Shown here in pieces: positions 43,528 to 56,000 of a stretch of 64,000 bases of DNA. The notes under the pieces are model-generated. The model was not told the origin of the DNA, did not search any database, and saw only the letters and a list, made by a program, of their open reading frames with translations. Positions within the stretch are counted from its first letter, which is position 1; each line of letters begins with the position of its first letter. The position numbers and the translations under genes are program-made. Origin of the DNA: Lindgomyces ingoldianus (Eukaryota > Ascomycota > Dothideomycetes > Pleosporales > Lindgomycetaceae); NCBI RefSeq assembly GCF_010093535.1, contig NW_022985215.1, positions 224,406 to 288,405 on the forward strand, written 5' to 3'.

Positions 43528-46500
43528 TACTTAATGTTTTAGCTTTAATTAATTTACTTAACTTTACTTAGTTAGTGTAGGCTAATATAATAGTTATATT
43601 ATAAGTAAACACTATTATTTAGTTTTTTTAAGTGTAAGTCTTTCTATTAACGTACTTTATAGGCGAGTTGCTTACACACCTAAGTTGCTTACTTTTGCTA
43701 AGACCCTACTACACTACCTTTTCTACACTAATGCATTCTTAACAACACTACTTAAATGTGTTAAAAGAACATTAGATGCAGCTTACGCTTTAGGCTTTTA
43801 AATAAAACGCAACACTTTTTAAGCAACACGCTGCAGCTATCTATAAGGTCTTTTAAAAAATAATAAGCAACTAACACACTAGATAACCTTTTTAAGCTAA
43901 TTATACAGCTAACTTATAAAAGCTAGATAATAATAAGAAGTAAGTAATTATTTAGCACATACTTAAGCTAGATGTGTAAGGATTTCCCCCCTAGCTAGCA
44001 GCTGTAGCTAATATAGCTAATTCTTTACACACTAAGCGTAATATAGGCTATATTAGCATAAACTAGCTTAATATATTTATTAAGTGTTACTTAGAGCTTA
44101 AAGTAAAGTTTAAGTGTAAGTATAACTATAAAAAAGTCTTTTATAAAAATCCTATAGTAATTTAAGGCTAGTTTAACCTTATAAAGAATATTAAAGCTAA
44201 GTATAGCATCTAAGATAATAACATGTACAACTTTAATAAGACAGAGTTTATAATAGGCTAGATATCTACTAGAGCAGTTATTATAAGTTTAGAGAGATAA
44301 GAACAGCTAAAAGCAGTCTAGCTAGGCAACTAGGAGTAGACAACAGCTATCTAGGGCATTAATGCTAAAAAGTAGGCTATTCTGCCTTTTATTATTTTCT
44401 AGGGTAGCAACTACTTTTTAAACTAGTATAAAAAGAAAAATCTACTTTAGAATTAAGTTATTATAATCTTTAAGCACAGCTAGACTACTAATTAGCTTAG
44501 TTTAGACTAGTTAAAGCACTTTAACGCGCATATAAAGAAGTGTACTGTTAGCAGCTACTGTCTGCTAGTTATTAACAGCTATAAAAGCTATAACTTACTT
44601 TATTTTTAGTAATACTATAAAGATAATAAGATTATTACTATTTATATACTTTTTTATTTATTGCACTTTTTATAGCTACTTAATGTAGGTTGTTTTACTT
44701 CTTTAAAGAAAGTGTATAAGCGCTAAGCTAAAAACCTTATGCGCAACTAGATTACTTATATTATAAAAATAAAGTTCTTACTATGCTTTAAAGTAGCCTA
44801 TTATGCTGTAATTACTTTTAGTAATATCTAAGAAGGGTTTTAAGGCGCTAGATTAGTTCTTTTTAACCTATAATAAGTTATAATAGGCCTTAATGTAAAG
44901 TTACACACTCTATTACTACTACTACCTATATATAATAAGCCCTAGTAGTTGTAAACCCTAAGTAATACTCTAAAACTTAGGTTATAATTAATGCTTATAA
45001 AGATAAGAATTTAGAAGTATATAAATAGTTTACTAACTTCTATAGTTAAGGCGTTTAAGAAAGTTTTAAAGGGGGTAGTAATAATTACACATAAGCTAGT
45101 ATTAGCATAATAAGAAATTACTAAGCTTTAAGCAGCTAATAAAGCTGCTACATAACATAAATTACATAAAAAAAAGTAGATTAAGGCAGAAAAGACCTTA
45201 ATAATTTAAGAAGGCCTATACTTAACAGCTCTAAAGGAGTTTAGGGCGCGCAGTAACAGGAAAAAGGCAAAGAAGCAGGTGCAAGCTAAAGTAGGTAAGC
45301 TATCTTAAAGGCGCTACAGACAGTGTAATTAGACTAGGCATAACGCGTAAATGTGTAAGCAAGAAGCAGAAGTAGTATCTAAATAATATTCTAGGCTGTA
45401 CTGTACTATATAGTGCCAGAGCGGGTTGTTATGGGCCATAATAGAGTTTGTTAGGGTGGGGTCTTGGCAAAAGTGAGCGACTCGGGTGTGTGAGCAACTC
45501 GCCCATGAAGTACGTTACAGCATAATCTAGCTTAATTAGCTTTATTCTAGCTTTTAATAGTTTATAGTAAAAATAAAATCCTATATAATAACTATCTATA
45601 CGCGCATAGTAGCGTTATAGGTAAAATTACTAAGACTAAAGTTATTTTTAAGAAGCGCGCCTACTCTAAAGCTAATATTACTAAGAAAAAAAAAGTGTAA
45701 AGCGCTTAAAAAAAACTTTAATAAAAATAAAGCTATAATAACTCTATTTAAAAAAGTAAGTATACACTATTCTTAACTATTCTAGCTCTAACTAGTATAA
45801 TAGAAGAAATATAGTGTTAAAGGTGTCTATGTTACTAAAGCTAAGTAATATTATTATGTTAATGCTACTAAAGCTGCTAATATAATCTACTACATCTTTA
45901 AAAAGTATAATAAGGCTAATAATATTAAAAATAAAGCTAGTTAAGATTAAACTTTAGCTAAAAAAGTAGCTAACTAGGTATAATAAAAAATATCTTAATA
46001 GTTGTTTTACTATTGTAAATTTACCTATAAAGGATCTTAATGTCTAATCTAGGGCCCTAATAGCACAATCTAGTGTAATCTAGCGTTTTCTATAGTAAAA
46101 ATAGTTAAGAATGTATAGTATAGTGTAGTTTTAGGTTTTTTAGCTTAAGCTTTTTTCTTCTTTTTTTAATAAAGTTAAATAATTTTATATTGTATCCCTT
46201 AGACTTAAAGTGTAACTATTTTAGTAGTAATAGATTAATCTACTTTTAGCTTACTTACTTTATAGCTTTTTTATTTTAAAAATTCTACAATGTTTTACTA
46301 GACTTAAACTCTGCCTTTTTCTTGCTAGTATAAGTTATTCTAGGCTAAAATGTTTATTTCTTTTACATAATAAATTTTTCTAAGTTAAAATAACTTTTGT
46401 CTTAACTCTAGTAAGCTATTTTATGCTAGAATAGCCTTACTTAGTCTAAATAAAAAATCTTAGGTTTAAATAAGCTATGTTATCTTTTTATTTTTATAGC

Positions 46501-46710
46501 GCTATTAAACACCTCTTATTAAAAAAACCTTAAGAAAAGAAAAAATAAAGTAAAAGTAGCTATACTTAATCTATTAAGTTACTTTTTTTTAAAAAAAAAG
46601 TTTAACCTAAACTAGCATAATTTAATCTTTTACTATATATTTCTCTACTTTTTTAAAATACTTTTAATGCATTTAAGCTAATGTTAGGTTTAAGTTTTTA
46701 TAAGTTTTTT
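43500..46710. mobile_element. Repeat family X, copy B, split by a pogo-type element
   Basis: The host parts are 43,500-43,647 and 45,518-46,710, which align with copy A (625-1,272 and 4,934-5,930). Copy B lacks the insertions found in copy A, so together the two copies give the uninterrupted sequence at every junction. It is more heavily RIP-mutated than copy A. Confidence 0.7.
43650..45515 (+). mobile_element. Pogo/Fot1-type DNA transposon, family 1, copy 1
   Basis: 1,866 bp between TA duplications (43,648-43,649 and 45,516-45,517). The ends are inverted repeats of more than 40 bp, with the outermost bases ACGTACTT...AAGTACGT and a GGCGAGTTGCT block. Copy A of family X retains the empty TA site at 771-772. 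The decayed plus-strand transposase shows NMYNFNKTEF for the NxYNFDETGF catalytic block (near 44,220), a GLDWLKHF-like block (near 44,500), a Leu-rich LLQPLDV-like end of the DDE domain (near 44,665) and a CCHC knuckle RQCN.TRHN (near 45,315). These are Fot1/pogo features and the size is right for that group. Stops throughout make it inactive. Confidence 0.88.
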
Positions 46711-48200
46711 TAAGATAAATAACTTTTTTAATTTATAAAATATTTTTATACTCTAACTAAATTCTATCTTTAGTTAGGTATTTTTTTTATATAGTACATA
46801 TTATTTTTTATAGTGTGTAGAGTGTTTATAATTAGTTTTAATTATAACTTAAAACGCTCTTGCTAGGTATATAGCTTTAAAAGTAAGACATAGAATACTA
46901 GATAAACTTCTTTGAAATTAGGTAAGTCTACTTTATACACCTTTACACTAATTTAGCCTATAACTTTTTGTAGTTTTAAAAACTTCTAGTTTAACTTTTT
47001 TTTTAGCCTTATTAATTTTATATGTTTATTAAAGACTAATACTTTATCTTTTACTTATAGCTATATATGCTTTTGTTATTTATCTATATACTTCTTTTAA
47101 TATATATTTATAGTAATAATTTTCTAGCAGTATTTTAACTGTAGAGTAAGTGCTTTTACAGTAACTTTATTTACTATGTATAATTCCTCTTAACCTAGAG
47201 GTTCTCTAGGCTAATCTAGCCCTTTTAGGTTTGCTTTGTAGTATGCTTAGAAAAAGGTAACTTTTATAGTTATATATATACTATTATTATATATAAACTT
47301 TACTATTAGCAACTATATTACCTAATTATCTTATTCTAGGTAATAGTAACATCTAAAGTACTATTTTAGAGTTTAGTTTTATCTTTTAGTCTACTTATTA
47401 GTCTTAGAATAGTAGGCTAATAAGAAAATCTTTTATGTGCTAAAATAGTAATAAAAACTATCTTAGTACTTTAAGTTTATTATTAGCTCTTAATAAAAAA
47501 TAATGTTTTTTAAAACTTTATAAAAGTAAATAACTTTTTTAACTAAACTTTTACTAGGTCTAAAGCCTTCTAATTAGCTCTAGCTAGCACATAGTAGGCT
47601 ATCTTAGTAAGATAGTCTACTATTATAAGAATTACATTATATACTAACTCTAAGTATTTACAAGAGGGCAGCTACGTTATAAAATCTATTATAACATCCT
47701 GCTAGAGTCTATTAGCAGTAGCAAAGAGTAAAAGAGCCTATATAGACAGTGTTGTAGAGCTACTAATTGTCTGCACTCTAGGCAGTTATTATAGTACACC
47801 TCTATGTTCTTTTTAAGCCCTTTTTAATTATATTAATGTATAATCTTTTTAAGTGTCTTTTTTACACTAAAGTAGCCTACTAATAGGCTGTTATAGTACC
47901 TTTAGAACACTTCTGCCTTTTTTTAGTCTGTTGTTAGGGTCTTTTTTTCTGTATTAGCTATAGCATGTTATTCTAGCCTATTCTAGAGATAAGTGTTTTT
48001 ATTAAAGTTCTCTTTTTTTTTTTTTTTACTCTTAGTGTTTAATAAGGCTATTTTATTATAGTCTACTTTAATACATAATATAAGATTTTTATTATTATCT
48101 TTCTTTAGTTTTTTACTTATAGCTCTTTTAAGACCTAGCTATTTTAGCTCTTATTTTTTTTAAAGTAGTCTCTAGCTAAGCCGAAAAAATTTTAAAAATA
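46711..48200 (-). mobile_element. Second gypsy element (minus strand): integrase part
   Basis: The minus strand shows decayed integrase: a WQD-like SRML..IL.RSCP match to the usual PW..ISMDFI.QLP block (near 47,650-47,720), RLTK-type follow-on (near 47,600) and a C-terminal VDLPNF..V..VFYVLLLKLYT block typical of gypsy integrase ends (near 46,890-46,950). It continues, after insertions, at 50,618 and 58,519. LTR ends were not identified. Confidence 0.6.
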
Positions 48201-48750
48201 TGTAATAGCTATAACTGTCTGTACGCAGCAGCAGCGTTACAGCCTAGATACAAGCGATCGCGCACAAGCAGGACCACGTATCTATGTTACATAATGCTTG
48301 TGCGCGAACCTCTGTGCATAAACATCTAAATATCTCTCTTTTCTTTTATATAGAGGAAAGATAAGAGTAATAGAACTAGAAACATGTTGCCTTTACTTTA
48401 CCTACTTTATACACTATGCACACTATACACTACTTTTACTTTTGCTATTTAAGTGCTTATACTATAAGCAGCTAGCTATTAAAGCCTATTTAACACTAAT
48501 TAGTAGTTAATTTAATCAACTATAAATTAGTAAAAGTAATAATAAAGTACTTATACTTTATAAAGTACTTTATTTTATTACTTATTTTTAAGGATAGTAG
48601 ATTAATCCTTTACATTATACAGCAAGCTCTGCTACTATACAAAGTAAGAAGAAGATAGCGTAAAACGCACACTAAAGCTATTAAAGCTGCATAACTTAGT
48701 AGCTAGATAACAGCAGTACCTGTGTAATCTACTAGAAAAGTAATTAACTA
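48201..48750. mobile_element. Candidate LTR with a 12-bp-arm hairpin
   Basis: This block interrupts the second gypsy. TGTAATAGC at 48,201 and CCTTTACA ending 48,614 could be LTR ends (414 bp), but no target duplication was found. At 48,259-48,270 CGCGCACAAGCA pairs perfectly with TGCTTGTGCGCG at 48,295-48,306, a 12-bp stem with a 24-base loop in DNA that has kept CpG and CpA steps. The remainder, 48,615-48,750, is RIP-mutated. Confidence 0.4.
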
Positions 48751-50617
48751 ACGTACTTTATAGGCAAGTTGCTTACACACCTAAGTTGCTTACTTTTACT
48801 AAGACCCTACTACACTACTTTTTCTACACTAATGCATTCCTAATAACACTACTTAAATATGTTAAAGGAACATTAAATGCAGCTTACGCTCTAGGTTTTT
48901 AAATAAGACATAATACTTTTTAAGCAACGCGCTGCAGCTATTTATAAAGTCTTTTAAAAAGATAATAAGTAACTAATGCACTAAATAACTTTTTAAAGCT
49001 AATTATATAGCTAACTTATAAAAGCTAGATAATAATAAAAAGTAGGTAATTATTTAGCACATACTTAAGCTAGATGTGCAAGGATTTCCCCCCTAGCTAG
49101 CAGCTATAGCTAATATAGCTAATTATTTACACACTAAGCATAATATAAGCTATGTTAGCATAAACTAGCTTAATATATTTATTAAGTGTTACTTAGAGCT
49201 TAAAGTAAAGTTTAAGTGTAAGTATAACTATAAAAAAGCTTTTTATAAAAATTTTATAGTAATTTAAACCTAGTTTAACTTTATAAAGAATATTAAAGCT
49301 AAGTATAGCATCTAAAATAATAACATGTACAACTTTAATAAAATAAAGTTTATAATAAGCTAGATATTTACTAGAGCAGTTATTATACATTTAGAGAGAT
49401 AAAGACAGCTAAAAGCAGTCTAGCTAGGCAACTAGAAGTAGATAATAGCTATCTAGAGCATTAATACTAAAAAGTAGGCTATTTTACTTTTTATTATTTT
49501 TTAAAGTAGTAACTACTTTTTAAACTAGTATAAGAAAAAAAATCTACTTTAAAATTAAGTTATTATAATCTCTAAGCGTAGCTAGACTACTAATTAGCTT
49601 AGTCTAGACTAGTTAAAGCACTTTAACATATATATAAAGAAGTGTACTATTAGCAGCTACTATCTACTAGTTATTAACAGCTATAAAAGCTATAACTTAC
49701 TTTATTTTTAGTAATACTATAAAAATAATAAAATTATTACTATTTATATGTTTATTTATTTATTACACTTTTTATAGCTACTTAATGTAAGTTGTTTTAC
49801 TTTTTAAAAAAAAGTATATAAGTGCTAAGCTAAAAACCTTATACATAACTAAATTACTTATATTATAAAAATAAAGTTTCTACTATACTTTAAAGTAGCT
49901 TATAATGCTATAATTACTTTTAGTAATATCTAAGAAAGGTTTTAAAGCACTAGATTAGTTTCTTTTAACCTATAATAAGTTATAATAAGCTTTAATGTAA
50001 AGTTACACACTTTATTACTACTACTACTTATATATAATAAGCCCTAGTAGTTATAAACCTTATGTAATACTCTAAAACTTAAGTTATAATTAATGCTTAT
50101 AAAAATAAAAATTTAAAAGTATATAAATAGTTTACTAACTTTTATAGTTAAAGTGTTTAAAAAGGTCTTAAAAGAAGTAGTAATAATTATGTATAAGCTA
50201 GTGTTAGTGTAATAGAAAATTACTAAGCTTTAAGTAGCTAATAAAGCTACTACATAACATAAATTATATAAAAAAAAGTAAATTAAAGTAAAAAAAACTT
50301 TAATAATTTAAAAAAGCTTATACTTAACAGCTTTAAAGAAGTTTAGAGTGCATAGTAATAGAAAAAAGGCAAAGAAGTAGGTGTAAGCTAAAGTAAGTAA
50401 GCTATTCTAAAGGCGCTGCAGATAGTGCAATTAGACTAGGCATAACGCGCAAACATGTAAGTAAGAAGTAAAAGTAGTATCTAAATAATATTCTAGGCTG
50501 TACTGTACTATATAGTGCTAGAGCGGGTTGTTATAGGCTATAATAGAGTTTGTTAGGGTGGGGTCTTAGCAAAAGTAAGCGACTTGGGTGTGTAAGCAAC
50601 TCGCCTATGAAGTACGT
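48751..50617 (+). mobile_element. Pogo/Fot1-type DNA transposon, family 1, copy 2
   Basis: 1,867 bp, TA duplications at 48,749-48,750 and 50,618-50,619. It aligns with copy 1 end to end and is more AT-rich (for example GGATTTCCCCCCTAGC is shared, while many remaining C residues are T here). It has the same inverted ends, ACGTACTT and AAGTACGT. Inactive. Confidence 0.88.
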
Positions 50618-51951
50618 TACTTATCTTTCTTAAAAAAAAAGCTAACTAGACTTTATTAAGCTTTTTTAGTCTTATTTAAGACTAGTTAGCTTAAAATGCT
50701 ATAAATTACGCCTTTTAAAGTGTTAACTTCTACTTTAGTTTTTCTATTAGCATTAAAATTAGCTAATATAACAACTTTAAAGAATAAGTTTTAAAGCTTT
50801 TAGAAAGCTACTTTGCTCTTAGAACTAATAATAAGCTTCTAACTTTCTTTTTACTTTTACTTTTAACTACTTTTAACTACATCTAGGCCTTTCTAGGTTA
50901 GCTTAGTAAGAGGTAAAGTAATTAAAAAAAAGTTAGTAATAAACTGCCTATAGTAGTTTATAAACTTAATAAAAACATAAATATTCTAAATAGTCTTTAG
51001 CATTAGCTACTTCTAGATTATTTTAATTTTTAAAAAGTTAACTTTAACATTTTCTAAGGAAACTGTATACTTTAGGTACTTAGTTTTTTATATATAAAAT
51101 TTACACTTACTAAGTTTTAAAAAAAGCTTTACTTTACATAATCTTTATAGCACTTCTTAATATAAATAACTTATTTCTTTTCTGTGTTAAAATAGGCTAG
51201 TATATTATTAAAGTATATAATACGTGTTACATTAACTAACCTTGCTACAGCCTAGTTAATATAAGCCTAGAAAGCTGCAAAAGCATTAGTAAAACTAAAA
51301 GGCACAACTTAGTACTTAAAATAACTATATTAAGTCTAGAATACTGTCTTCCACTTATCTCTCTTATAAATATATAATATATAGTACACATTATAAATAT
51401 CTAGCTTTATATACTACTTTACTTTTTTAAGTTTCTTAAAAGATTCTAAGATAAGTAGTAGTAAGTAATAATTTTTTATTATAATTTAGTTTAAGCTTTA
51501 ATAATCTAGATAAAGCTTTAACTTTTTATTCTTTTTTTATAAATAAAATTAGAGCTTTTATAGCTAACTTAGACCTTTAAATTTACTCTTTTTATAGATA
51601 ATTATTAATGTATTTATAAAAATGCTATAACTTATACTCTAGTAAGTTATATAGCAGCTAGTAAGAAGGCTTTGTCTTTTCCTCTAGCTTAATAGCTACA
51701 TCTTGTGGGCTATATAGTAGTACTTCTAACATCTTATTAGACTTAACTATATCTGCATATTCTTTATACTCTACTCTTAACTTAAGCTCTACAGGTTCTA
51801 AAGAATCTTTAGTGTTATTAGATAGCACACTATAGACATAGACATCTATGTTAGGACTTTACATAGTTTACTTAAACTTTGCTGCGTCTTCTAAGGCTAC
51901 TTTAGTATACTTTAGCACACTATAGTTTTTTACACCTTTAAATAATATATG
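50618..51951 (-). mobile_element. Second gypsy element: RNase H and reverse transcriptase part
   Basis: On the minus strand, KYLKYTVSLENVKVNFLKIK then INYYRQFITNFF (near 50,950-51,110) matches the conserved FLGY.VS..GI.MDP.K and NFYRRFI.NFS blocks at the end of gypsy reverse transcriptase. Upstream RT sequence continues to about 51,850. The last five bases (51,947-51,951, ATATG) are the target duplication of the copia element. Confidence 0.65.
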
Positions 51952-52128
51952 TGTGGAGGATAAAATAGCCTGGCAGTAGCTGTTTAGAAGATTAGATAAA
52001 GTGACTCCCCTATCTAAGAGAGCTGGAGGCTCTCCTTATATACACCAAGCTTTAGAACATAATATCTCTAGATCCTGAGCTGCGTCCTAGGCTCTGGGCC
52101 CCAGCTAAGGCTCTTAGTATACGCGACA
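51952..52128 (-). repeat. 3' LTR of copia 1
   Basis: 177 bp, plus strand TGTGGAGG to ACGCGACA. It matches 58,337-58,513 apart from transitions. Confidence 0.9.
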
Positions 52129-52913
52129 CACCCCCTAGGTGAGCTGCGCAGCAGCTTACCTGCGTAGAGCGTTACCTTAGCTTGTTAGAGCAGCGCTAGG
52201 CGTTTACCCTGTGTTTATGCTTGTTGTCCTTAGTAATTCTAGTGCTTATTACCCTAGGCAGCGCAATGCTTATTTCCCTAGGCAGCGTAGGTCACGTGCT
52301 TGCTGTAATTGCTGCAATAAAAGTAAATAAATTCTCCTACTTCTTAAGCTTCTCTTTTATAAGTTTAACTAACATGCTATGTGTAAGTTAATGCTTTTAA
52401 GAGCTTTAAAAATAACTTTAAACTTTTTTATAATTTCTACTAATGTGCATCTGTAGCTTAACAAAGCTAAAAGAGCTGCCTGCTTGCATGCTGCTGCTCT
52501 GCGGGGCCGCGCTGCCCGCAAGCCCGCGCCCACTACCCCCCGCCGGCCTCCCCCTGGTGCGCTCCGCGCGCAGTCCTATCTAGGCTGCATAAAGAGTGCG
52601 CTTGCAGGGCGCTTTAGTAGGGAGTGCTATAATTCCGCCACTAGCAGTTTGCGCTGCTAGCGCTGTTCCTCTAGGCACAGCTACCTGCCCCTATAAGCCC
52701 TGTAGTAGTGTGTAGGGTAATCTAGCTTTTAACCTATTTGCAGTCCCCCTGTTACTATTGTCTATGCGCAGTAGTTTGTTGCAGCGCTTGTTGCAGAGGA
52801 TAAGCAGGTAAGCTTCTCTGCAAAGATTGTGCGTTATACCTTAGATTAGACTAATAGGCTATAAGCTATGTTTTAGCTTTAGCTAGTTTTTTAAGCTCTA
52901 CTTAAAAAAAAAT

Positions 52914-53000
52914 ATAGTAAAGAAAAAGAAAAGAAAAGAAAAGAAAAAAAGAAGAAAAAGAAAAAGAAAAAAAAGTAGAAAAAGTAAAAAAAAAAAGTAA
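52914..53000. repeat. Purine-only low-complexity tract
   Basis: About 85 bp of AAAGAAAAG-type sequence with almost no pyrimidines. It lies within copia 1, some 800 bp inside the 3' LTR, so it is not the polypurine primer itself, which should abut the LTR. It is probably slippage-expanded. Confidence 0.6.
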
Positions 53001-56000
53001 AGTGTTATCTTCTTTAGGCTTCTAGTGTGTTGCTAGCGTGCTAAAGAACTCTTAGGTAAGCTTGTTAATTTTTTTATAGTTTAGGCGTTCTATGTTTTTG
53101 CGCATCTTATGTACTAAATCCCTGCTTAATCTCTATAGCATAGGGGAGTGTCCTTGCTAGTAGATAGCCCTTTTATTTCTAGGCAGTGTAGAGATGTCTT
53201 TACTATTAATAATTAATAATTTCTTTTTTTAAAAGCTTATTTATATGTCTTTAAAGTTAAAAAGCTGCTTAAAGTGCTTAAATTACTATTTTAGTAAGTG
53301 CTTTATAAGTCTATCTGCTAGCATGTTACTTATTTTAATATAGCGCACTTTAAAAGATCCTTTTGCATGCTCTTAGCGCAGCCACATGTTCTAGATATTA
53401 ATGTGGCGTAGGCAGGTAGTTATCTAGGCGTTCTTTTCTACTACTAACTAGATTGTCTGCTAGTTGTCACAGTAAATCTACTATAGTGTGCCTAGCTTTA
53501 AGGTAAGCTTTTTAAAAAAGTGTTTTAAAGCTAGTAATTTCTTTAAAATATATGCTAGAGTAAGCAGCTTAGCCTTTATTATAAACATAGTTACTATTAG
53601 CTAAAAAGCTACTTTTTATAAAATTAGTTTTTTAAAAAGTAAGATAATATATTTATAGAATAATTATCTAGTTTTTATGTAATTAGCAAAAAACACATCT
53701 CTACACATAATAAGTTACGCGCCTTTTAGTGCTCTATATTATATGCCTGTATACCTTATGCAGTACAGGTACATAATTGCCTAGTTTACTGCCTAGAAGT
53801 GCTGCTTTTCTAGGTTTATTAGGTAGTAGGAGAGCTAGGATGCTGCGAACGCTATGTTAGGGCGCACTATAATTGCAGTGTAGAGTGTTAATTCTATGCG
53901 CTCTTAGTATTTTTTAATTTTATGCTTTAATGCTAATTCTTAGTTGCTTATAAGCTCTTTTAATAGTAAAAAAGTCCTTAGAAAGAGTGCACTCTTTATA
54001 AAGTTAACCTTCTTTGCTACTTTTTTAATATATATGTTATGTACTAGCTAGATTATCTTAGCTTTTTTATTTTAAATTATTTTAATTCTTAGAAACTATT
54101 TACATAGCCTTTAATTTTCTAGCTTATATATTTTTTTAATTACACTAATTAATTAGTAAGCTTCTAACTTATTATTATAGTAATAAATATAAAGTATGTT
54201 ATTTACATAAAAAAGAAGTAAAATATAGTAATTATAGTTAAAAAATAAGCTTAAGCTTTTAAAAAGCTTATAAAAGCTTCTAGTACTATAAAATTAGCAA
54301 GTTATGTAGTCTATATAAGGCTTATAGAAGCTTAACGCACATGCTAGGCTTTGTAAAGCCTTCTAGGAGCTTACATGTTACTTCTAGCTTACTTTTATAG
54401 TGTGTGTTTAAAAACATGCTTATAACATTATATTACCTAATCTCTAGGTTAAATTAAGCTGCTATTGCTATTACTATTTAGAAAGATCTAGCTGTAAGAG
54501 TAGCCGCATAGGTTAACTAGAGTAAGTCCTTACTTTAGAAATTACTATGTACGCATATGTAAGCTTTATATTTAGTAAAATACTTATTTTAGTTAAATTT
54601 ATGTGTAAAAACTTACTTTAGTATAAGCAGCTTAAATATTGCTTTAGTTTATATAATCTTTTTTTAAGTGCCTTTTTTAAGTAGAGTAGCTATTTTTTTT
54701 TATGCTATAATTTTAAAAAGATTTTTATATAAGTATTTATATAAATTTTTTTATTTTAAGGGTTTTTTTAAAAGCTTATAAGCTCTTAGTTAAGCCTGTG
54801 TAAAAAAAGTAACTATAAAAAACACTATATAAAGCGTTTTAAGCGCTTTATTATTATAAGTAATAAATGCTTTAAAGAAGTTTATTTAAAGGTGCTCTAG
54901 ATTAACTAGAGTAATATATATACTACTTCTTTTTAAAAGCGTTATATATATACCTCTGCTTTCTACACTCTTAGGCTTACTTAGGTTATTAAGATCTTGC
55001 CTCTATATCTTTTAGCTTATACATATTGCTAGTCTTTAGCTTTTTTTATTATATGTATATTTAAAACGTGCTTTACATGCTTTAACTAAAGCTATAGAAG
55101 ATAATATCTTAGTGTAAAAAGTAAAAGTTAATTTTTTAACTAGTAAGTTAGCTATTTAACTTAATAAGCCTAGTAAATTTACTTCTTTAGTTAAGTGCAC
55201 TTTCTAGAGATTACTAGTATGCTTGTGCCTACCCTATATAGGGTGTGTTGTAGAGCTATTTGTAAGCTCTAGCTTAAAAGTTAGCTTTAGAGTAATAAGT
55301 GCTATATATTTATTAGAAACTGCGCAAATTTTTAGTAACTTACTTATTATACTTATTACCTATGTAGTTACTTTTACTTTTAAGTACTAATTTTTTAGCT
55401 AGCTAACTTAAGTTTTAATAAGCTTTTTAGTTTTTACACTTTTAAGCTTACACTTTTAGTGCCTTTAATTTAGTATATTACTTTACTACTTATCTAACTT
55501 TTAAAGTAAAAGCTTAAAAGCTTTTTTTATATTATAAATTTTACTTTACTTATTAAGAATTTTAATAATTTTAGAGGCTTTTTTTAAGAAATTAGTTTAT
55601 TACTTTTATTTTTATAAAAGTGTGTTTTATTAAAAGCTACATTTTTTATAGTAATTACCTAGTTACGTAATAGAACCTATATTTTATAAATATTTAAGGC
55701 TTTATAGCCTACAAGATATTCTATATAGCCTTGTAAAGTTACTTTAAAGCTTTACTGTTAACGCCTAGCTGCTTGCTCTTTATTAAGTAGGTAAGCGCAA
55801 CAGCTGTATGCGTATATCCTGCTCTAATTAGGTCTTAGATTAGCTATAGCACTCCTTACCTACTCTAGCTTATAGTATTAAAAGTATTTAGTAAACTACA
55901 TGTCTAAAACTTTATTTAGTAAGTGTAAGTTATATGTGTGCAACAGGCTTATATTGTACAGCTATGTCGCTGCGTCTACTACTTCTAGCTAGAGCTTTTT

